From positions 1-62,264 of the forward strand of contig CAYSSJ010000015.1 of the NCBI GenBank assembly GCA_964433675.1: a DNA stretch of 62,264 nt, written 5' to 3'. This DNA comes from CAYSSJ01 sp964433675. Lineage in GTDB: Bacteria; Cloacimonadota; Cloacimonadia; Cloacimonadales; TCS61. Below are positions 8,638 through 18,184 of the stretch, piece after piece. The first letter of the stretch is position 1, and every line of letters begins with the position of its first letter. Both the position numbers and the translations under genes were made by a program. The notes below the pieces were generated by a model. It made no database searches and was not told where the DNA came from. It worked only from the letters and a program-made list of their open reading frames with translations.

Positions 8638-9232
8638 GTTGATCTCCTTGTTTGCTTGTTTTAATCACTTCATCGATCAAACCATATTTTTTCGCTTCCT
8701 CAGCACACATAAAGAAATTACGATCTGTATCTTTCTCTATTTTTCTCAGAGTTTGACCGGTATGCTGTTTCAAGATATTGTTCAATACTTTTTTGATACG
8801 GACTAACTCTTTAGTTTGGATCTCGATATCTGATGCTTGCCCTTGTACACCACCGAGCGGTTGATGGATCATAATCCGGCTATTAGGTAAAGCATACCTT
8901 TTTTTGATACTACCGGCAGCTAACAATAGAGCTCCCATACTCGATGCCTGTCCGATACAAATCGTACTGACATCGGGGCGAATGTATTGCATTGTATCAT
9001 AGATTGCCATACCTGCAGTTACAGAACCTCCCGGACTATTAATATACATATGGATGTCCTTTTTGGGATCTTCCGCTTCCAAATGCAATAGCTGGGCTAT
9101 GATAGCGTTAGAAACATTATCGTCTATCATAGTTCCCAAAAAAATGATTCTGTCTTTCAACAATCTGGAATATATATCATAAGCACGCTCGCTGGTGCCG
9201 ATCTGTTCTATTACGATGGGTACATATGCCAT
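8615..9232 (-). CDS. clpP: ATP-dependent Clp protease proteolytic subunit ClpP
   Basis: ClpP forms the two-ring serine peptidase chamber. Its 205 residues show the catalytic serine in GQASSMG (Ser98), the catalytic histidine in MIHQP (His123) and the aspartate within EKDTDR (about 167-169). The oxyanion-strand region YINSPGGSVTAGMAIYDTM is intact. There is no long propeptide, only the short N-terminal loop. The gene follows tig by two bases and overlaps clpX, which gives the classical tig-clpP-clpX order that brings a ribosome-bound chaperone and a protease under one control. Confidence 0.97.
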   Translation of the reverse strand: MAYVPIVIEQIGTSERAYDIYSRLLKDRIIFLGTMIDDNVSNAIIAQLLHLEAEDPKKDIHMYINSPGGSVTAGMAIYDTMQYIRPDVSTICIGQASSMGALLLAAGSIKKRYALPNSRIMIHQPLGGVQGQASDIEIQTKELVRIKKVLNNILKQHTGQTLRKIEKDTDRNFFMCAEEAKKYGLIDEVIKTSKQGDQHESNRNK

Positions 9233-9234
9233 AA

Positions 9235-10497
9235 TTACACCTCACTCTGATCTTTTTCTTCTGATTCTTGTTTGGGATAAGGAACAAATTCGCTGTTGTC
9301 TTCGATGATCTCGATGATTTTGTTCTCTTCGATATTCATTTTGAATTCATTGCTTTCTATCTGTTTTTTATACAACTCTTTGTATTTGTCGATCTCCATA
9401 TCCATTTTCTCGGCTGACTTTTTTATCTCTTCTTCGATATCATCATCAGTTACTTTGATATCTTCAAGTTTCTTTATCTTATCGATAATCATCATTAGTT
9501 TAAGATTGTTCTCAGCACGATCTTTGAGCATCGGTATCACATCTTCCGGCTTTAGTTTATACTGTTGAACATAAGGTTTGGCCATTTCTGTGGCATATTG
9601 GTTCACTATGGATGGGGGAAGTTGGAAGGGGTTTGCTTCTATCAGTTTTTGAAAGATAGATTCTCTTTTGCGATTCTCATTTTCCTGTTCTATCTTGCTT
9701 TTCAGCTCGGTCGCCACTACTTTTTTCAATTCTTCTAACGAATCATATTCCAGATCTTTGGCAAATTCATCGTTCAGTTCGGGAAGTTCCACTTTTTTAA
9801 CTTTATTGATGGTGACCTCGAATTTTTCCGGTGATTCTTCATTTTCTTCCGTAGGAGGCAATAGGGTAGAGGTAAATTTGTCTCCGATTTTTTTACCGAT
9901 AACCTTCTCATTGAATTCTTCACTTAGATTATTATCATTGGTATTTACCGAATCTTCGGTAGGTTCTTTATCGCTGGTATCATCTATTGGGACTACTGAT
10001 ACTTCGACAATATCTCCTTTGCTGACCGGCTCATCGGTTTCTTTTTGTGATGCCAGATTCTCACGATACTGCTGAAGCGTTCCTTCTATCATCTCCTCTT
10101 TGAATTGAGTGGGTTCGAATGGAATTTTCAAATCTTTGTATTTTTCTACTTTTATCTCGGGCATGATCTCATACTTGAAGATAGCAATCAGGTCTTTACC
10201 TTTTTCCCAATCTACATCTATAGCTTCTCCGGTATTTACTGGATTAACTTCCTCTTCTTTGAGTGCTTGTTTATAATACTCTTCCAGTTTCTGATTCAAG
10301 AATTCTTCGCGAATAACTCCGTCGTAAGTTCTCTCGACCAATGATCTAGGTGCTTTCCCTTTTCTAAAACCCGGAACAGACACGTATTTTTTCAGTTTGT
10401 CCAAAACTTGGTTATAATCATCCATGGCTTGTTTAGAATCGATAGTAATAGTCATCTCTCTCGTACAATCATCTACTTCTTTTACTTTAATATCCAC
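9235..10497 (-). CDS. tig: Trigger factor
   Basis: Trigger factor is the ribosome-bound chaperone and peptidyl-prolyl isomerase. The 420-residue protein has the N-terminal ribosome-binding domain with the signature GFRKGKAPRSLVE (about residues 40-52), a FKBP-like insert (SKGDIVEVSVVPID to about 240) and a helical C-terminal domain ending in an acidic tail (QESEEKDQSEV). The FKBP part is unusual: the core is interrupted by an acidic stretch rich in Asp, Thr and Glu at about 168-190, and conserved isomerase residues are not obvious, so isomerase activity may be lost while chaperone function remains. It is first in the clp operon, directly after a tRNA gene. Confidence 0.95.
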   Translation of the reverse strand: MDIKVKEVDDCTREMTITIDSKQAMDDYNQVLDKLKKYVSVPGFRKGKAPRSLVERTYDGVIREEFLNQKLEEYYKQALKEEEVNPVNTGEAIDVDWEKGKDLIAIFKYEIMPEIKVEKYKDLKIPFEPTQFKEEMIEGTLQQYRENLASQKETDEPVSKGDIVEVSVVPIDDTSDKEPTEDSVNTNDNNLSEEFNEKVIGKKIGDKFTSTLLPPTEENEESPEKFEVTINKVKKVELPELNDEFAKDLEYDSLEELKKVVATELKSKIEQENENRKRESIFQKLIEANPFQLPPSIVNQYATEMAKPYVQQYKLKPEDVIPMLKDRAENNLKLMMIIDKIKKLEDIKVTDDDIEEEIKKSAEKMDMEIDKYKELYKKQIESNEFKMNIEENKIIEIIEDNSEFVPYPKQESEEKDQSEV

Positions 10498-10521
10498 ATT
10501 TTCTCCTTATCATTATAAATC

Positions 10522-10610
<89 letters not shown>

Positions 10611-10619
10611 TCAATTTTT

Positions 10620-11780
10620 TTATTCTAAATCTAAGCTTTCTTCTCTCTCGCGCAATAATTTTTCGTATTTATTCTCTAGTTCGGTTTCACCGGCTTGACG
10701 GGCAGCATGATATAGAAATTGCAGTGCTTCTGTAGATTCGGGTTCCAAGTCGCGCCACATAGCGGCATATTTGAGTAAATCTTCGTATTTTTCCAGTCGG
10801 TACAAAGTAAAGGATAATTGCTGAATTATCTCCAAATCATCAGGATTGATATCAGCAGCTCTCATTAGATATTGCGCAGCTTCTTCCTCTTTTCCCAGCT
10901 GCTGACCATAACTACTTGCATAGATTAGAGCGTCGAGGTTTTCCGGTTCCAGTTCGATTACCTGCTGCAATGCTTGGTAGGCATTTTCAATATCCCCCAT
11001 CTGAATATAACAAATAGCTTTATTGAAGAAATGATCGGGATTTTCCGGTTCCAGTTCAGTATTTTTAACATAATGGACAATTGCATTATCATATTCTTGT
11101 CTTTGGAAATATATGGAAGCTAATTGTTGTCTGATCTGAACATTACCGGGTTCCAGTTCTACAACATCCTCATAATATTCCAATGCCTTATCTACATCGT
11201 CTTGGAGATGATGGATAGAACCAAGCATAGTAAGTGTATTAACGCTATCCGGAGCTAAAGTATAAAGCTCCTCGAACATTTGTAGTGCTTCTTCCAGATT
11301 GTTCTCCTGAAATTGTTCTCTTCCTTGTTGAAAAAGATACAGCCAGCAGTTACCACGCAGCACATAAGCGTTGTTCAACCTATCTTCCAGATCTTCTCTT
11401 CTGATATTAGAACGATAGAAGCTGCGAGCTTCTCCGGAATCTACTTCTTGTAACCGTTCATATTCATCAAAGATTCCCTCTATCACCTCTATAATTCTAT
11501 CATAATAAGTATAAGCTGTGGCGAAATCCTGCTCTAGTTCATAGTATATGCCGGCAACTTTTTCCAATGATTCCAGATGGTAAGGGTTTTCTTCCAATAT
11601 GCTTTGGTATAGTGGTAAAGCCTGATCATATCTCTCCCCACCAAGGTGGATGTTGGCAGATCTAAGGTCTCTTCTTCCGTCACCGGACAAACTTTGGTCA
11701 TATTCAAAACTCCATAAAGCTGAAGATGCCAGAAGGATCAGCATGAGAGTCAGGGTGACTGTCCACTTCTTATTAATCAT
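10620..11780 (-). CDS. Exported TPR-repeat protein
   Basis: The 386-residue protein has a signal peptide (TVTLTLMLILLASSALWSF) and then an almost continuous array of tetratricopeptide repeats, recognisable by repeated LEPEN and NPYHLESLEKVAGIYYELE type helices (about nine units from residue 35 to 375). The repeats are strongly acidic, with phrases such as ELEPGN and ELEPEN at the turn of each unit. It has no enzymatic domain, so it is probably a periplasmic or outer-membrane-associated scaffold. It follows sppA after 109 bases and precedes the tRNA-Leu. A role in envelope assembly is possible but is only inferred from its location signal. Confidence 0.85.
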   Translation of the reverse strand: MINKKWTVTLTLMLILLASSALWSFEYDQSLSGDGRRDLRSANIHLGGERYDQALPLYQSILEENPYHLESLEKVAGIYYELEQDFATAYTYYDRIIEVIEGIFDEYERLQEVDSGEARSFYRSNIRREDLEDRLNNAYVLRGNCWLYLFQQGREQFQENNLEEALQMFEELYTLAPDSVNTLTMLGSIHHLQDDVDKALEYYEDVVELEPGNVQIRQQLASIYFQRQEYDNAIVHYVKNTELEPENPDHFFNKAICYIQMGDIENAYQALQQVIELEPENLDALIYASSYGQQLGKEEEAAQYLMRAADINPDDLEIIQQLSFTLYRLEKYEDLLKYAAMWRDLEPESTEALQFLYHAARQAGETELENKYEKLLREREESLDLE

Positions 11781-11889
11781 TTTTCCTCCTCATAATTATT
11801 TACATTATTTTAGGCAAGTTTCTAATCGCCTGTTTCCAGTCAAGTATTTTTCTCTTTTCGCTTTCGATATTGTACTGATACATAGGGTT

Positions 11890-13623
11890 TTAGCTGCTAA
11901 TATCCAAATAATAGGGCAGGATCATATGGATATAATCATGCCGCATAAGATAGTGATACATTTCTTGGCTTTGTCTTAAAAAATTCAGCTCAGAATTTCC
12001 AAGAATAGTCGGGATAAGGCTCTCTACTCCAAATCTGCTTTTTATCAGCATTTCCCACATACTTTTTTGTTCCGGATAGAATCTGACAGAATAATCGGTA
12101 ATCTCGGCAGCATCGGCAGCAAGCGATATGGCATCTTGCATAGTGCCGATCATATCGACCAGATTATTATCCAAAGCATGAGTAGCCAACCAGATCCTGC
12201 CTTGTGCTACCTCTTCCACATCTTGCATGTCCAGATTTCTACCTTCGGCAACCCGCTGCTTGAATTCATCATACGTAGTATCGACATGATGCTGCATCGC
12301 TGTGATGAAATTCTCTTCCGGTTCATTCCACATATCATACATGTTGGAAAACTTACCACGAGATACTCTCTGTGTGGTGATCCCTATTTTATCGCCGAGT
12401 TTATCTAAACTGGGCAACATACTTACGACGCCAATGGAACCGGTAAGTGTGAATTTGCTTGCTACAATCATATCTGCATTACTGGCAATATAATACCCAC
12501 CTGAAGCTGCTGTATTGGACATAGATACGATAACCGGCTTGCTTACTTTTTTCAGTTTGTCCAAAATTATCTCTGATTCCAAGGCACTACCACCAGGGCT
12601 ATTAATCCTCAAAACTATAGCTTTTATGAGTGGATTCTCTTCTAAACGATCCAAAATGTTGTTTATTTTGTGAGCAGATAGATACTGGGAATACTCTGAT
12701 GTACTGGGAGCGATCATGCCCTGAGCATATACTACTGCGATCGTGTTTGTAGCGAAACTTCCAGATAGATTAGCACGATAATCCGCTACGGATACCAGCC
12801 TATCTCGTTCGATGTTCATATGATCATATAGGTCATCTTTATAGATCAGTTCATCAACCAAGCCGTACTCCAAAGCTTGGGAATTGGATACAAATAGTTC
12901 ATCCCGCTCTTCGAATATATAACGGATCATCTCTTCGTCCAGTTGACGATTTTCGGCGATAGTTTCCAATAGATCTTGATACAGAGTTTCGATTACTAAT
13001 TCTAATGACTGCAAGAAAGGTTCTGAGTATTCGGTTTGGGTAAACTGTTCTCCAGCACCTTTGAAATCTCCTGCCTGCATGACATGAATGTCCACCCCGA
13101 TCTTATCGAGCATATTTTTGTAAAAAGTAGCAGTGCTACCTATACCGGTGAAGAGTATACCGGCAGAGGCGGAAGGATTGAGATATATCTTGTCCGCTAT
13201 AGAAGAGATAAGATAATCCATTGTAGATCCCATGTTGATATAGGCCTGAATTTCTTTACCTTGAGATTGGAAGTGTTTGAGCGCTTCTTGGATCTCCATT
13301 ACAGTAGCCAATCCTGCGCTTGCATATTCAGATTCCAGGATCATCCCTTCGATATTGGGATCTTCAGCCGCTTTATTGATCTTTCTTATCAAGCTGTGTG
13401 CAGATGTCGGTCTTGCCATAAATTCGGTGGGGAAGAGCCCGTCGGTAATCTCTTCGTACTCACTTATCATACCGGTCAAATTTACATGCAGATAAGATCC
13501 GGCGGTGATCTTGGGTTGTTTGGGTCTGCCCAAATTTCTGAGTGATAAGGCTAAGAAGGTGAAGATCAGTATTATTATCAATACTGAGGTAAGACACCCC
13601 ATAGCAAACCATTTTTTGTTCAT
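11890..13623 (-). CDS. sppA: Signal peptide peptidase SppA (long form)
   Basis: SppA is a membrane-anchored serine/lysine peptidase that degrades leftover signal peptides. The product (577 residues from ATG 13623) has an N-terminal membrane anchor (CLTSVLIIILIFTFLAL), then two tandem S49 domains as in the long E. coli-type enzyme. The catalytic lysine is in FYKNMLDK (about 170) of the first half and the nucleophile serine in NTAASGGYY (about 374) of the second half. LRINSPGGSALESE is the conserved strand before it. I preferred ATG 13623 over ATG 13629 because AGGAG lies only two bases before the latter. It follows the NtrX-like gene by about 20 bases. Confidence 0.93.
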   Translation of the reverse strand: MNKKWFAMGCLTSVLIIILIFTFLALSLRNLGRPKQPKITAGSYLHVNLTGMISEYEEITDGLFPTEFMARPTSAHSLIRKINKAAEDPNIEGMILESEYASAGLATVMEIQEALKHFQSQGKEIQAYINMGSTMDYLISSIADKIYLNPSASAGILFTGIGSTATFYKNMLDKIGVDIHVMQAGDFKGAGEQFTQTEYSEPFLQSLELVIETLYQDLLETIAENRQLDEEMIRYIFEERDELFVSNSQALEYGLVDELIYKDDLYDHMNIERDRLVSVADYRANLSGSFATNTIAVVYAQGMIAPSTSEYSQYLSAHKINNILDRLEENPLIKAIVLRINSPGGSALESEIILDKLKKVSKPVIVSMSNTAASGGYYIASNADMIVASKFTLTGSIGVVSMLPSLDKLGDKIGITTQRVSRGKFSNMYDMWNEPEENFITAMQHHVDTTYDEFKQRVAEGRNLDMQDVEEVAQGRIWLATHALDNNLVDMIGTMQDAISLAADAAEITDYSVRFYPEQKSMWEMLIKSRFGVESLIPTILGNSELNFLRQSQEMYHYLMRHDYIHMILPYYLDISS

Positions 13624-13643
13624 GTGCATTTCTCCTCTTCTAT

Positions 13644-14984
13644 CTAATTCTTTATTCCCAGCTCTTTTAGTTTTCTGGATAGATTGCTTACCTGAAGCTC
13701 CAAAGCCTCAGCAGTTTTGGAAAGACTATTATCGTTCATCTTAAGTTGTGTACTAAGATATTTGTACTCAAACTCTCTTTTGATATCTTTGAAAGGTTTG
13801 GTTTGATTCCAAAATTCGGGGATAGATTCCTTCCTACAGAGATTTTCTATCAACTCGGGTGTGATCTCTGCTTCTTCTATCAGGATATATATCCGTTCGA
13901 TCAGATTCCTCAGTTCGCGCACATTGCCTTTATATTCCCAGGATTGCATTAATCTAATTGTCTCAGGAGTGAACATTTTTTTGGGAATTTGTAGTTCTTG
14001 TGAAAAATAGCGGGAGAAATGATCGACCAATAGAGGGATATCTTCAGCTCGTTCACGTAGAGGAGGAACATTTATCGGGATCACATTGAGTCGATAATAT
14101 AGATCTTCTCTGAATTCTCCTTTTTGTACCAACTTTTCCAAATCTTTATGTGTCGCTGCAACGATACGGGTGTTTATCTTTCTGGTCTTATTACTACCAA
14201 CTCTCTCGAATTCACCTTCTTGGATAACACGTAGGATCTTGGCTTGTGCAGTTAGGTTCATATCTCCGATCTCATCCAGAAACAGAGTGCCATTATTTGC
14301 CTGTTCCAGTTTACCTTCCTTATTTGATACAGCTCCGGTGAATGCTCCTTTATCATAGCCAAACAATTCACTTTCGACTAATTCGGAGGGAATAGCTGCG
14401 GAGTTGAACTTAATAAAAGGCTGTTTGTTACGTTTACTCTGAGTATGAATAGCATAAGCCACAAGCTCTTTGCCGGTTCCACTTTCACCGCGCAGCAGGA
14501 TCTTAGCATCAGTCTGAGCTACTTTTGAGATTGTTGCCAGTAGGTTTTTTATCGGTTTGCTTTCACCGATAATCTGATAGGCAGCATCCACCTTATTCTT
14601 CAGACGTTGATAATCAAGAGACATCATTTTGAACTCATAAGCTTTGCTTACGGTTACTTTCACCTTAGCCATGCTAAGCGGTTTCTCCAAAAAATCGTAA
14701 GCTCCAAGTTTCATAGCTTCTACTGCTTCCGAAATGCCGCTGTGTCCCGAAATCATTATAACCGGTACTTGAGGATTCATTGTTTTTAATTTCTTTAGTA
14801 GATCTAACCCATTCATACCATCCAGTCGGACATCCAAGAGAACAATATCCGGAGTATCTTCTTCGAATTTTTTCAAACCTTCATTGGCATTGAGAGCATA
14901 ATCGCAGATAAAATTCTCGTCCGACAAAATATTTTTGACAGATAGGCAGATATTCATCTCATCATCTATTATCAGCACTTTCAT
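13644..14984 (-). CDS. NtrX-like sigma-54-dependent response regulator
   Basis: The 446-residue regulator has a receiver domain with the phosphoacceptor Asp51 (LLDVRLDG), then a sigma-54 interaction AAA+ domain with Walker A GESGTGKE (166-173), the GAFTGA loop that contacts sigma-54 (213-218) and GTLFLDEIGDM as Walker B, and a C-terminal Fis-type helix-turn-helix (NDNSLSKTAEALELQVSNLSRKLKELG). It activates RpoN-dependent promoters after phosphorylation by the kinase encoded just upstream; the genes overlap as ATGA. Family resemblance to NtrX is strong, but the signal and targets are not visible here. Confidence 0.93.
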   Translation of the reverse strand: MKVLIIDDEMNICLSVKNILSDENFICDYALNANEGLKKFEEDTPDIVLLDVRLDGMNGLDLLKKLKTMNPQVPVIMISGHSGISEAVEAMKLGAYDFLEKPLSMAKVKVTVSKAYEFKMMSLDYQRLKNKVDAAYQIIGESKPIKNLLATISKVAQTDAKILLRGESGTGKELVAYAIHTQSKRNKQPFIKFNSAAIPSELVESELFGYDKGAFTGAVSNKEGKLEQANNGTLFLDEIGDMNLTAQAKILRVIQEGEFERVGSNKTRKINTRIVAATHKDLEKLVQKGEFREDLYYRLNVIPINVPPLRERAEDIPLLVDHFSRYFSQELQIPKKMFTPETIRLMQSWEYKGNVRELRNLIERIYILIEEAEITPELIENLCRKESIPEFWNQTKPFKDIKREFEYKYLSTQLKMNDNSLSKTAEALELQVSNLSRKLKELGIKN

Positions 14985-16132
14985 CTTAAGCGCTCCATTT
15001 CTATACTAAAGACCGATCCTTTCGCAAGTTCACTCTTCACCGCTATCTTAGCTTTGTTCAGGTGGCACAGTTTCTTTACCAGAGCCAAGCCCAGTCCTGT
15101 ACCTCGTTTTTTATTCGAGTAGTATGGTTCGAATATTCGCTTTATTTCCTGCTCATCCATTCCTTTTCCCTTATCTTTGATATTAATAACAATATAATCG
15201 TTGTCGGTACAAAAGTCAATTACAATTGGAGTTTTATCCTCAGATGCATCTATTGCATTTTGGATTAGGTTAGTAATAATCTGATAGAAATGTATAGGAT
15301 CGAAATAAACCGCCACTTCTTTTTGGGGCGGTCTCAATTCGATCGGATAGTTCTGCGAATAAGACGATACTACCTCTTGGGTGCTTTTTGTGGGATTGAG
15401 CACTTGTCGGTTTGCTGTGTTGATCTTGGCGAAATCGGAGAATGAAGCAGCAACTCTGTAAAGATTATTGATCTCTTGATTTATCATATCCGCAGATTCG
15501 GGGAATATTTCCAAAAATCGAATTTTATCCAAAGCGTATTTATCTTCCAATCTTTGCATAGTAAGCTGAATAGGAGTAAGCGGATTCTTGATCTCGTGTG
15601 CTAATATGCGCGACATTTCTTTCCAGATCAATTCTTTCTCTGCTTCTATAAGTTTCTGCTGAGTTCGGGCTAATTCAGCGGACATGCTATTGAACGAGCG
15701 GGTGAGTTCTCTGATCTCGGTAAATCCTTTCTCTGGCAATTTGACTACAAATGATCCTTCCCTGATTTTGGCAGTAGCTTCCCGTAGATCGGCAAGAGGT
15801 TTGGTAACCTTATACACAGTTCCTACAAACAGAGTAATGGCGATAATCAGAATGATGAAGAGAAAGAAAGCAGAATAGATTTGTGCTTCACTCTGGATAG
15901 CTTCTGCTGCAGCTACCGATTCTCTATATCGAGATATCATCTGTGCTGCTGAGGCGCTGTCTTGAGCTGTTTGGAAGCTCAATCCCGCTATTGAATCATC
16001 AAATTGGATGTTTTTTATCACCTGATTTATCTGCCTCTGTTGGGAAAGAAAGAATGAGTTGAGTACCCATAAACTGGAGAAAAACAGGATGATGAAAAGA
16101 AAGATAACCGTATAGCGAATACTAAGCTTCAT
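14981..16132 (-). CDS. NtrY-like sensor histidine kinase
   Basis: The 383-residue kinase has two membrane segments (about residues 7-29 and 86-105) enclosing a short sensor region of about 55 residues, then a HAMP domain, a HisKA domain with phospho-accepting His179 in AHEIKNPLTP, and an HATPase domain with N box NLIQNAIDAS, G1 DKGKGMD and G2 GTGLGLALVKK. The order kinase then regulator, with an ATGA overlap, marks a cognate pair. It is smaller than classical NtrY, which has four TMs and a PAS domain, so the input must come through the small periplasmic or membrane part, or through the DUF4390-like protein next door. Confidence 0.92.
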   Translation of the reverse strand: MKLSIRYTVIFLFIILFFSSLWVLNSFFLSQQRQINQVIKNIQFDDSIAGLSFQTAQDSASAAQMISRYRESVAAAEAIQSEAQIYSAFFLFIILIIAITLFVGTVYKVTKPLADLREATAKIREGSFVVKLPEKGFTEIRELTRSFNSMSAELARTQQKLIEAEKELIWKEMSRILAHEIKNPLTPIQLTMQRLEDKYALDKIRFLEIFPESADMINQEINNLYRVAASFSDFAKINTANRQVLNPTKSTQEVVSSYSQNYPIELRPPQKEVAVYFDPIHFYQIITNLIQNAIDASEDKTPIVIDFCTDNDYIVINIKDKGKGMDEQEIKRIFEPYYSNKKRGTGLGLALVKKLCHLNKAKIAVKSELAKGSVFSIEMERLR

Positions 16133-16670
16133 AATCCTTCACAAAAATAGTCTGTTTTAAGCTCGGTTGTTTAAATTTCCAAAGCATCATCAGATCAAAT
16201 TCCTTGTCTATCCCTTCGAATCTGATCGTCGGCAGATTGGAAGTGATGGTTAGCACAAAAGCTTGCGGGACATCTTCCCGATAAGGATAAACAATAGTGG
16301 AAATTTCTCTTACCATCTCCTCATAGGAATCCGTAAAGACCTCTTTTTCTCGCTCTTCCAGATAAATCCTAAATTCTCGCCTAAGCGGATCATATTTTAC
16401 ACTATGTCTAAAAGTGTCCGTATAAAACACATCGTAATTTTCCTCGAGTGTGATAGTAAAAAACACATCTATGATCGCAGAAGATCTAAAGAAATCTTCA
16501 AAATCGTTATCAAAAGCACTTACAATCTTAGTTTCAAAGACAAAATCATGAGGATTTACCTCGATAGCAAAGCTATCGAAGCTGGGATTATTACCAGTAT
16601 AGGAAGAGAGCAGCATCATGCTCAGGGAGATTATCCCCGAGACTACTCTATTCGCAAGAGCCTGAAACAT
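16122..16670 (-). CDS. DUF4390-like secreted protein
   Basis: The 182-residue protein has an N-terminal hydrophobic signal (SGIISLSMMLLSSY) and a body with the pattern DVFFTITLEENYDVFYTDTF, VKYDPLRREFRIYL and a YEEMVREISTI segment. This fits the DUF4390 pattern of a D-x-F/E-L strand followed by L-x-YD-x-L-x-R-x-Y. In Proteobacteria such genes sit just before ntrY-like kinases, and here the end overlaps the kinase start by 11 bases. It is plausibly a periplasmic component of this signalling system. The family call rests on pattern memory and gene order. Confidence 0.65.
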   Translation of the reverse strand: MFQALANRVVSGIISLSMMLLSSYTGNNPSFDSFAIEVNPHDFVFETKIVSAFDNDFEDFFRSSAIIDVFFTITLEENYDVFYTDTFRHSVKYDPLRREFRIYLEEREKEVFTDSYEEMVREISTIVYPYREDVPQAFVLTITSNLPTIRFEGIDKEFDLMMLWKFKQPSLKQTIFVKDYEA

Positions 16671-16687
16671 ATTCTACCTCACAAAAA

Positions 16688-16718
16688 ACAAGTCTCTAAC
16701 TAAAAGCCAGAGACTTGT
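16688..16718 (-). terminator. Intrinsic terminator after the PDZ gene
   Basis: ACAAGTCTCT (16688-16697) pairs perfectly with AGAGACTTGT (16709-16718) around an 11-base loop. On the minus strand it is followed by TTTTTTGT, so it ends the PDZ gene transcript and separates it from the DUF4390-kinase-regulator genes. Confidence 0.85.
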
Positions 16719-16741
16719 ACATTCTCTTTTTTGTCAATAAT

Positions 16742-17986
16742 TTAAAATCCGAACCAAGGTCCGATGGTAATAGTGAGACCATCAAACGAAGTATCGGGTG
16801 AATTATCTATCTCGAAAGTATCGTTGCAGGATATGGCATTCCAGCCGGAATGATACGAATGGCTGAGGATGTAGCCAACTTCCGCTCTGATTCCGAGCCA
16901 TCCGGTAAGGCGGTACATAGCAGCAGCTTTGGGTTGGAACATGATGTATCTTCTCTCCATCTCGATAGCGTTATTATAAGAATTCTCCAGATCATCTTCC
17001 ATTGTATCCCAGTTATAAATACCATCAGTTTGAGATACTTCCAGTGAATGACCGCCCCAACCGAGCATAAATCCAAGTGCAGTAACTAGCTTATTACTTA
17101 CCGGGATACGTTTATCCAGTGTCACGCCACCGTAATTGAGCCGATAATTCATGCGGCGAGTAACATTGGAGCCATCGTCCAAAGTGATACCGGTCTTTCG
17201 ATCCAATGAATAGCCGGTTCCCATACCGCCGATAAACCAATTTTTCCCTACGGTAAGTTTACCACCGCCACCGTTTAAGAATAGTCCGTCTTCGTTTAAT
17301 TCACTGAATCCCAAACGAGAGATAACATCATTTACATCTGTCAGATCACCCATATACCATACCGGTATCCAACTACCTCCTCCGGAACCGGCAGATAGTT
17401 TCCGCTTTTTCTCTACTTCGACTCTATCAACGGTTGGATCTTCAGGTCTATCTTCGGGGAGAGGAAGATAAACATCGATCTCCATGACTTTTTCATCTCG
17501 AAAGATTTTCAGCTCGAGAGTATCTCCATGCGATTTAGTAGCCATCAGACGGGGGAGATGATCTTTGTACAACACCTTCTCACCATCTATCTGCATGATA
17601 ATATCATCGGCTAACAAACCGGCTCTGTCGGCAGCGCTGCCGGAAACTACCGATCGGATCAGCACGCCATAATTATAATCGTATCGCATCCGATATGCTC
17701 GTTCGAAATTCAATTCGGTAGTATAGATGCCCAGCTTGGGAGCATCAGATGAGGGAGTGCCTCTATCGATTCTGAAATCAAATTGCATAGTTGTCCTGTC
17801 TTCAGGAAGATTTTCCAGGGCTTTTTCTACACGTTTCATTGCCTCTTCGATTTTGATGTCCACATCCTCCAGATCCTTTTCAATCCTCTCGGTCTGAACT
17901 ATGATCTGTGGAGTCTTGTTGGTTTCATCTGCCATTAGCACGGTTGTTATCATCAGAATTGTTAGAATTACCATTAACTTTTTCAT
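16742..17986 (-). CDS. Secreted PDZ-domain protein
   Basis: I chose ATG 17986 because GGAGGT lies just ahead of it and the product then starts with a signal peptide (MKKLMVILTILMITTVLMA). A heptad-rich acidic segment (about 25-60, ERIEKDLEDVDIKIEEAMKR) may form a coiled coil. A PDZ domain follows with GVLIRSVVSGSAADRAGL and DDIIMQIDGEKV, and it has no trypsin-like protease domain. The last 200 residues are glycine-rich and strand-like (GGGGKLTVGKNWFIGG) and end in ITIGPWFGF, a final phenylalanine that suggests an outer-membrane barrel or an OMP-like beta-domain. The role is unknown; it may dock other envelope proteins. Confidence 0.8.
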   Translation of the reverse strand: MKKLMVILTILMITTVLMADETNKTPQIIVQTERIEKDLEDVDIKIEEAMKRVEKALENLPEDRTTMQFDFRIDRGTPSSDAPKLGIYTTELNFERAYRMRYDYNYGVLIRSVVSGSAADRAGLLADDIIMQIDGEKVLYKDHLPRLMATKSHGDTLELKIFRDEKVMEIDVYLPLPEDRPEDPTVDRVEVEKKRKLSAGSGGGSWIPVWYMGDLTDVNDVISRLGFSELNEDGLFLNGGGGKLTVGKNWFIGGMGTGYSLDRKTGITLDDGSNVTRRMNYRLNYGGVTLDKRIPVSNKLVTALGFMLGWGGHSLEVSQTDGIYNWDTMEDDLENSYNNAIEMERRYIMFQPKAAAMYRLTGWLGIRAEVGYILSHSYHSGWNAISCNDTFEIDNSPDTSFDGLTITIGPWFGF

Positions 17987-18184
17987 TTTCACCTCCAAAT
18001 TTCTTTACCTTATCATATGCAATCTTTGTGCCAAATAGATATATCGAGTTGCTATCAGTTGATATTCGGTAAGATAAGCTATTTTCATCAATGATGATTC
18101 CAGTTAGGTTTATTATATAAATGATAATTCAGCCTAATCCCAGTTATCAAAATGATAATAATTCTCATCAGTATCTACTATCTG

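Noticed and set aside
9296..10344. Several plus-strand frames of 79-135 codons opposite trigger factor
   Set aside because: They are Ser/Phe/Leu-rich shadows of the acidic tig gene, with no start signals or family resemblance.
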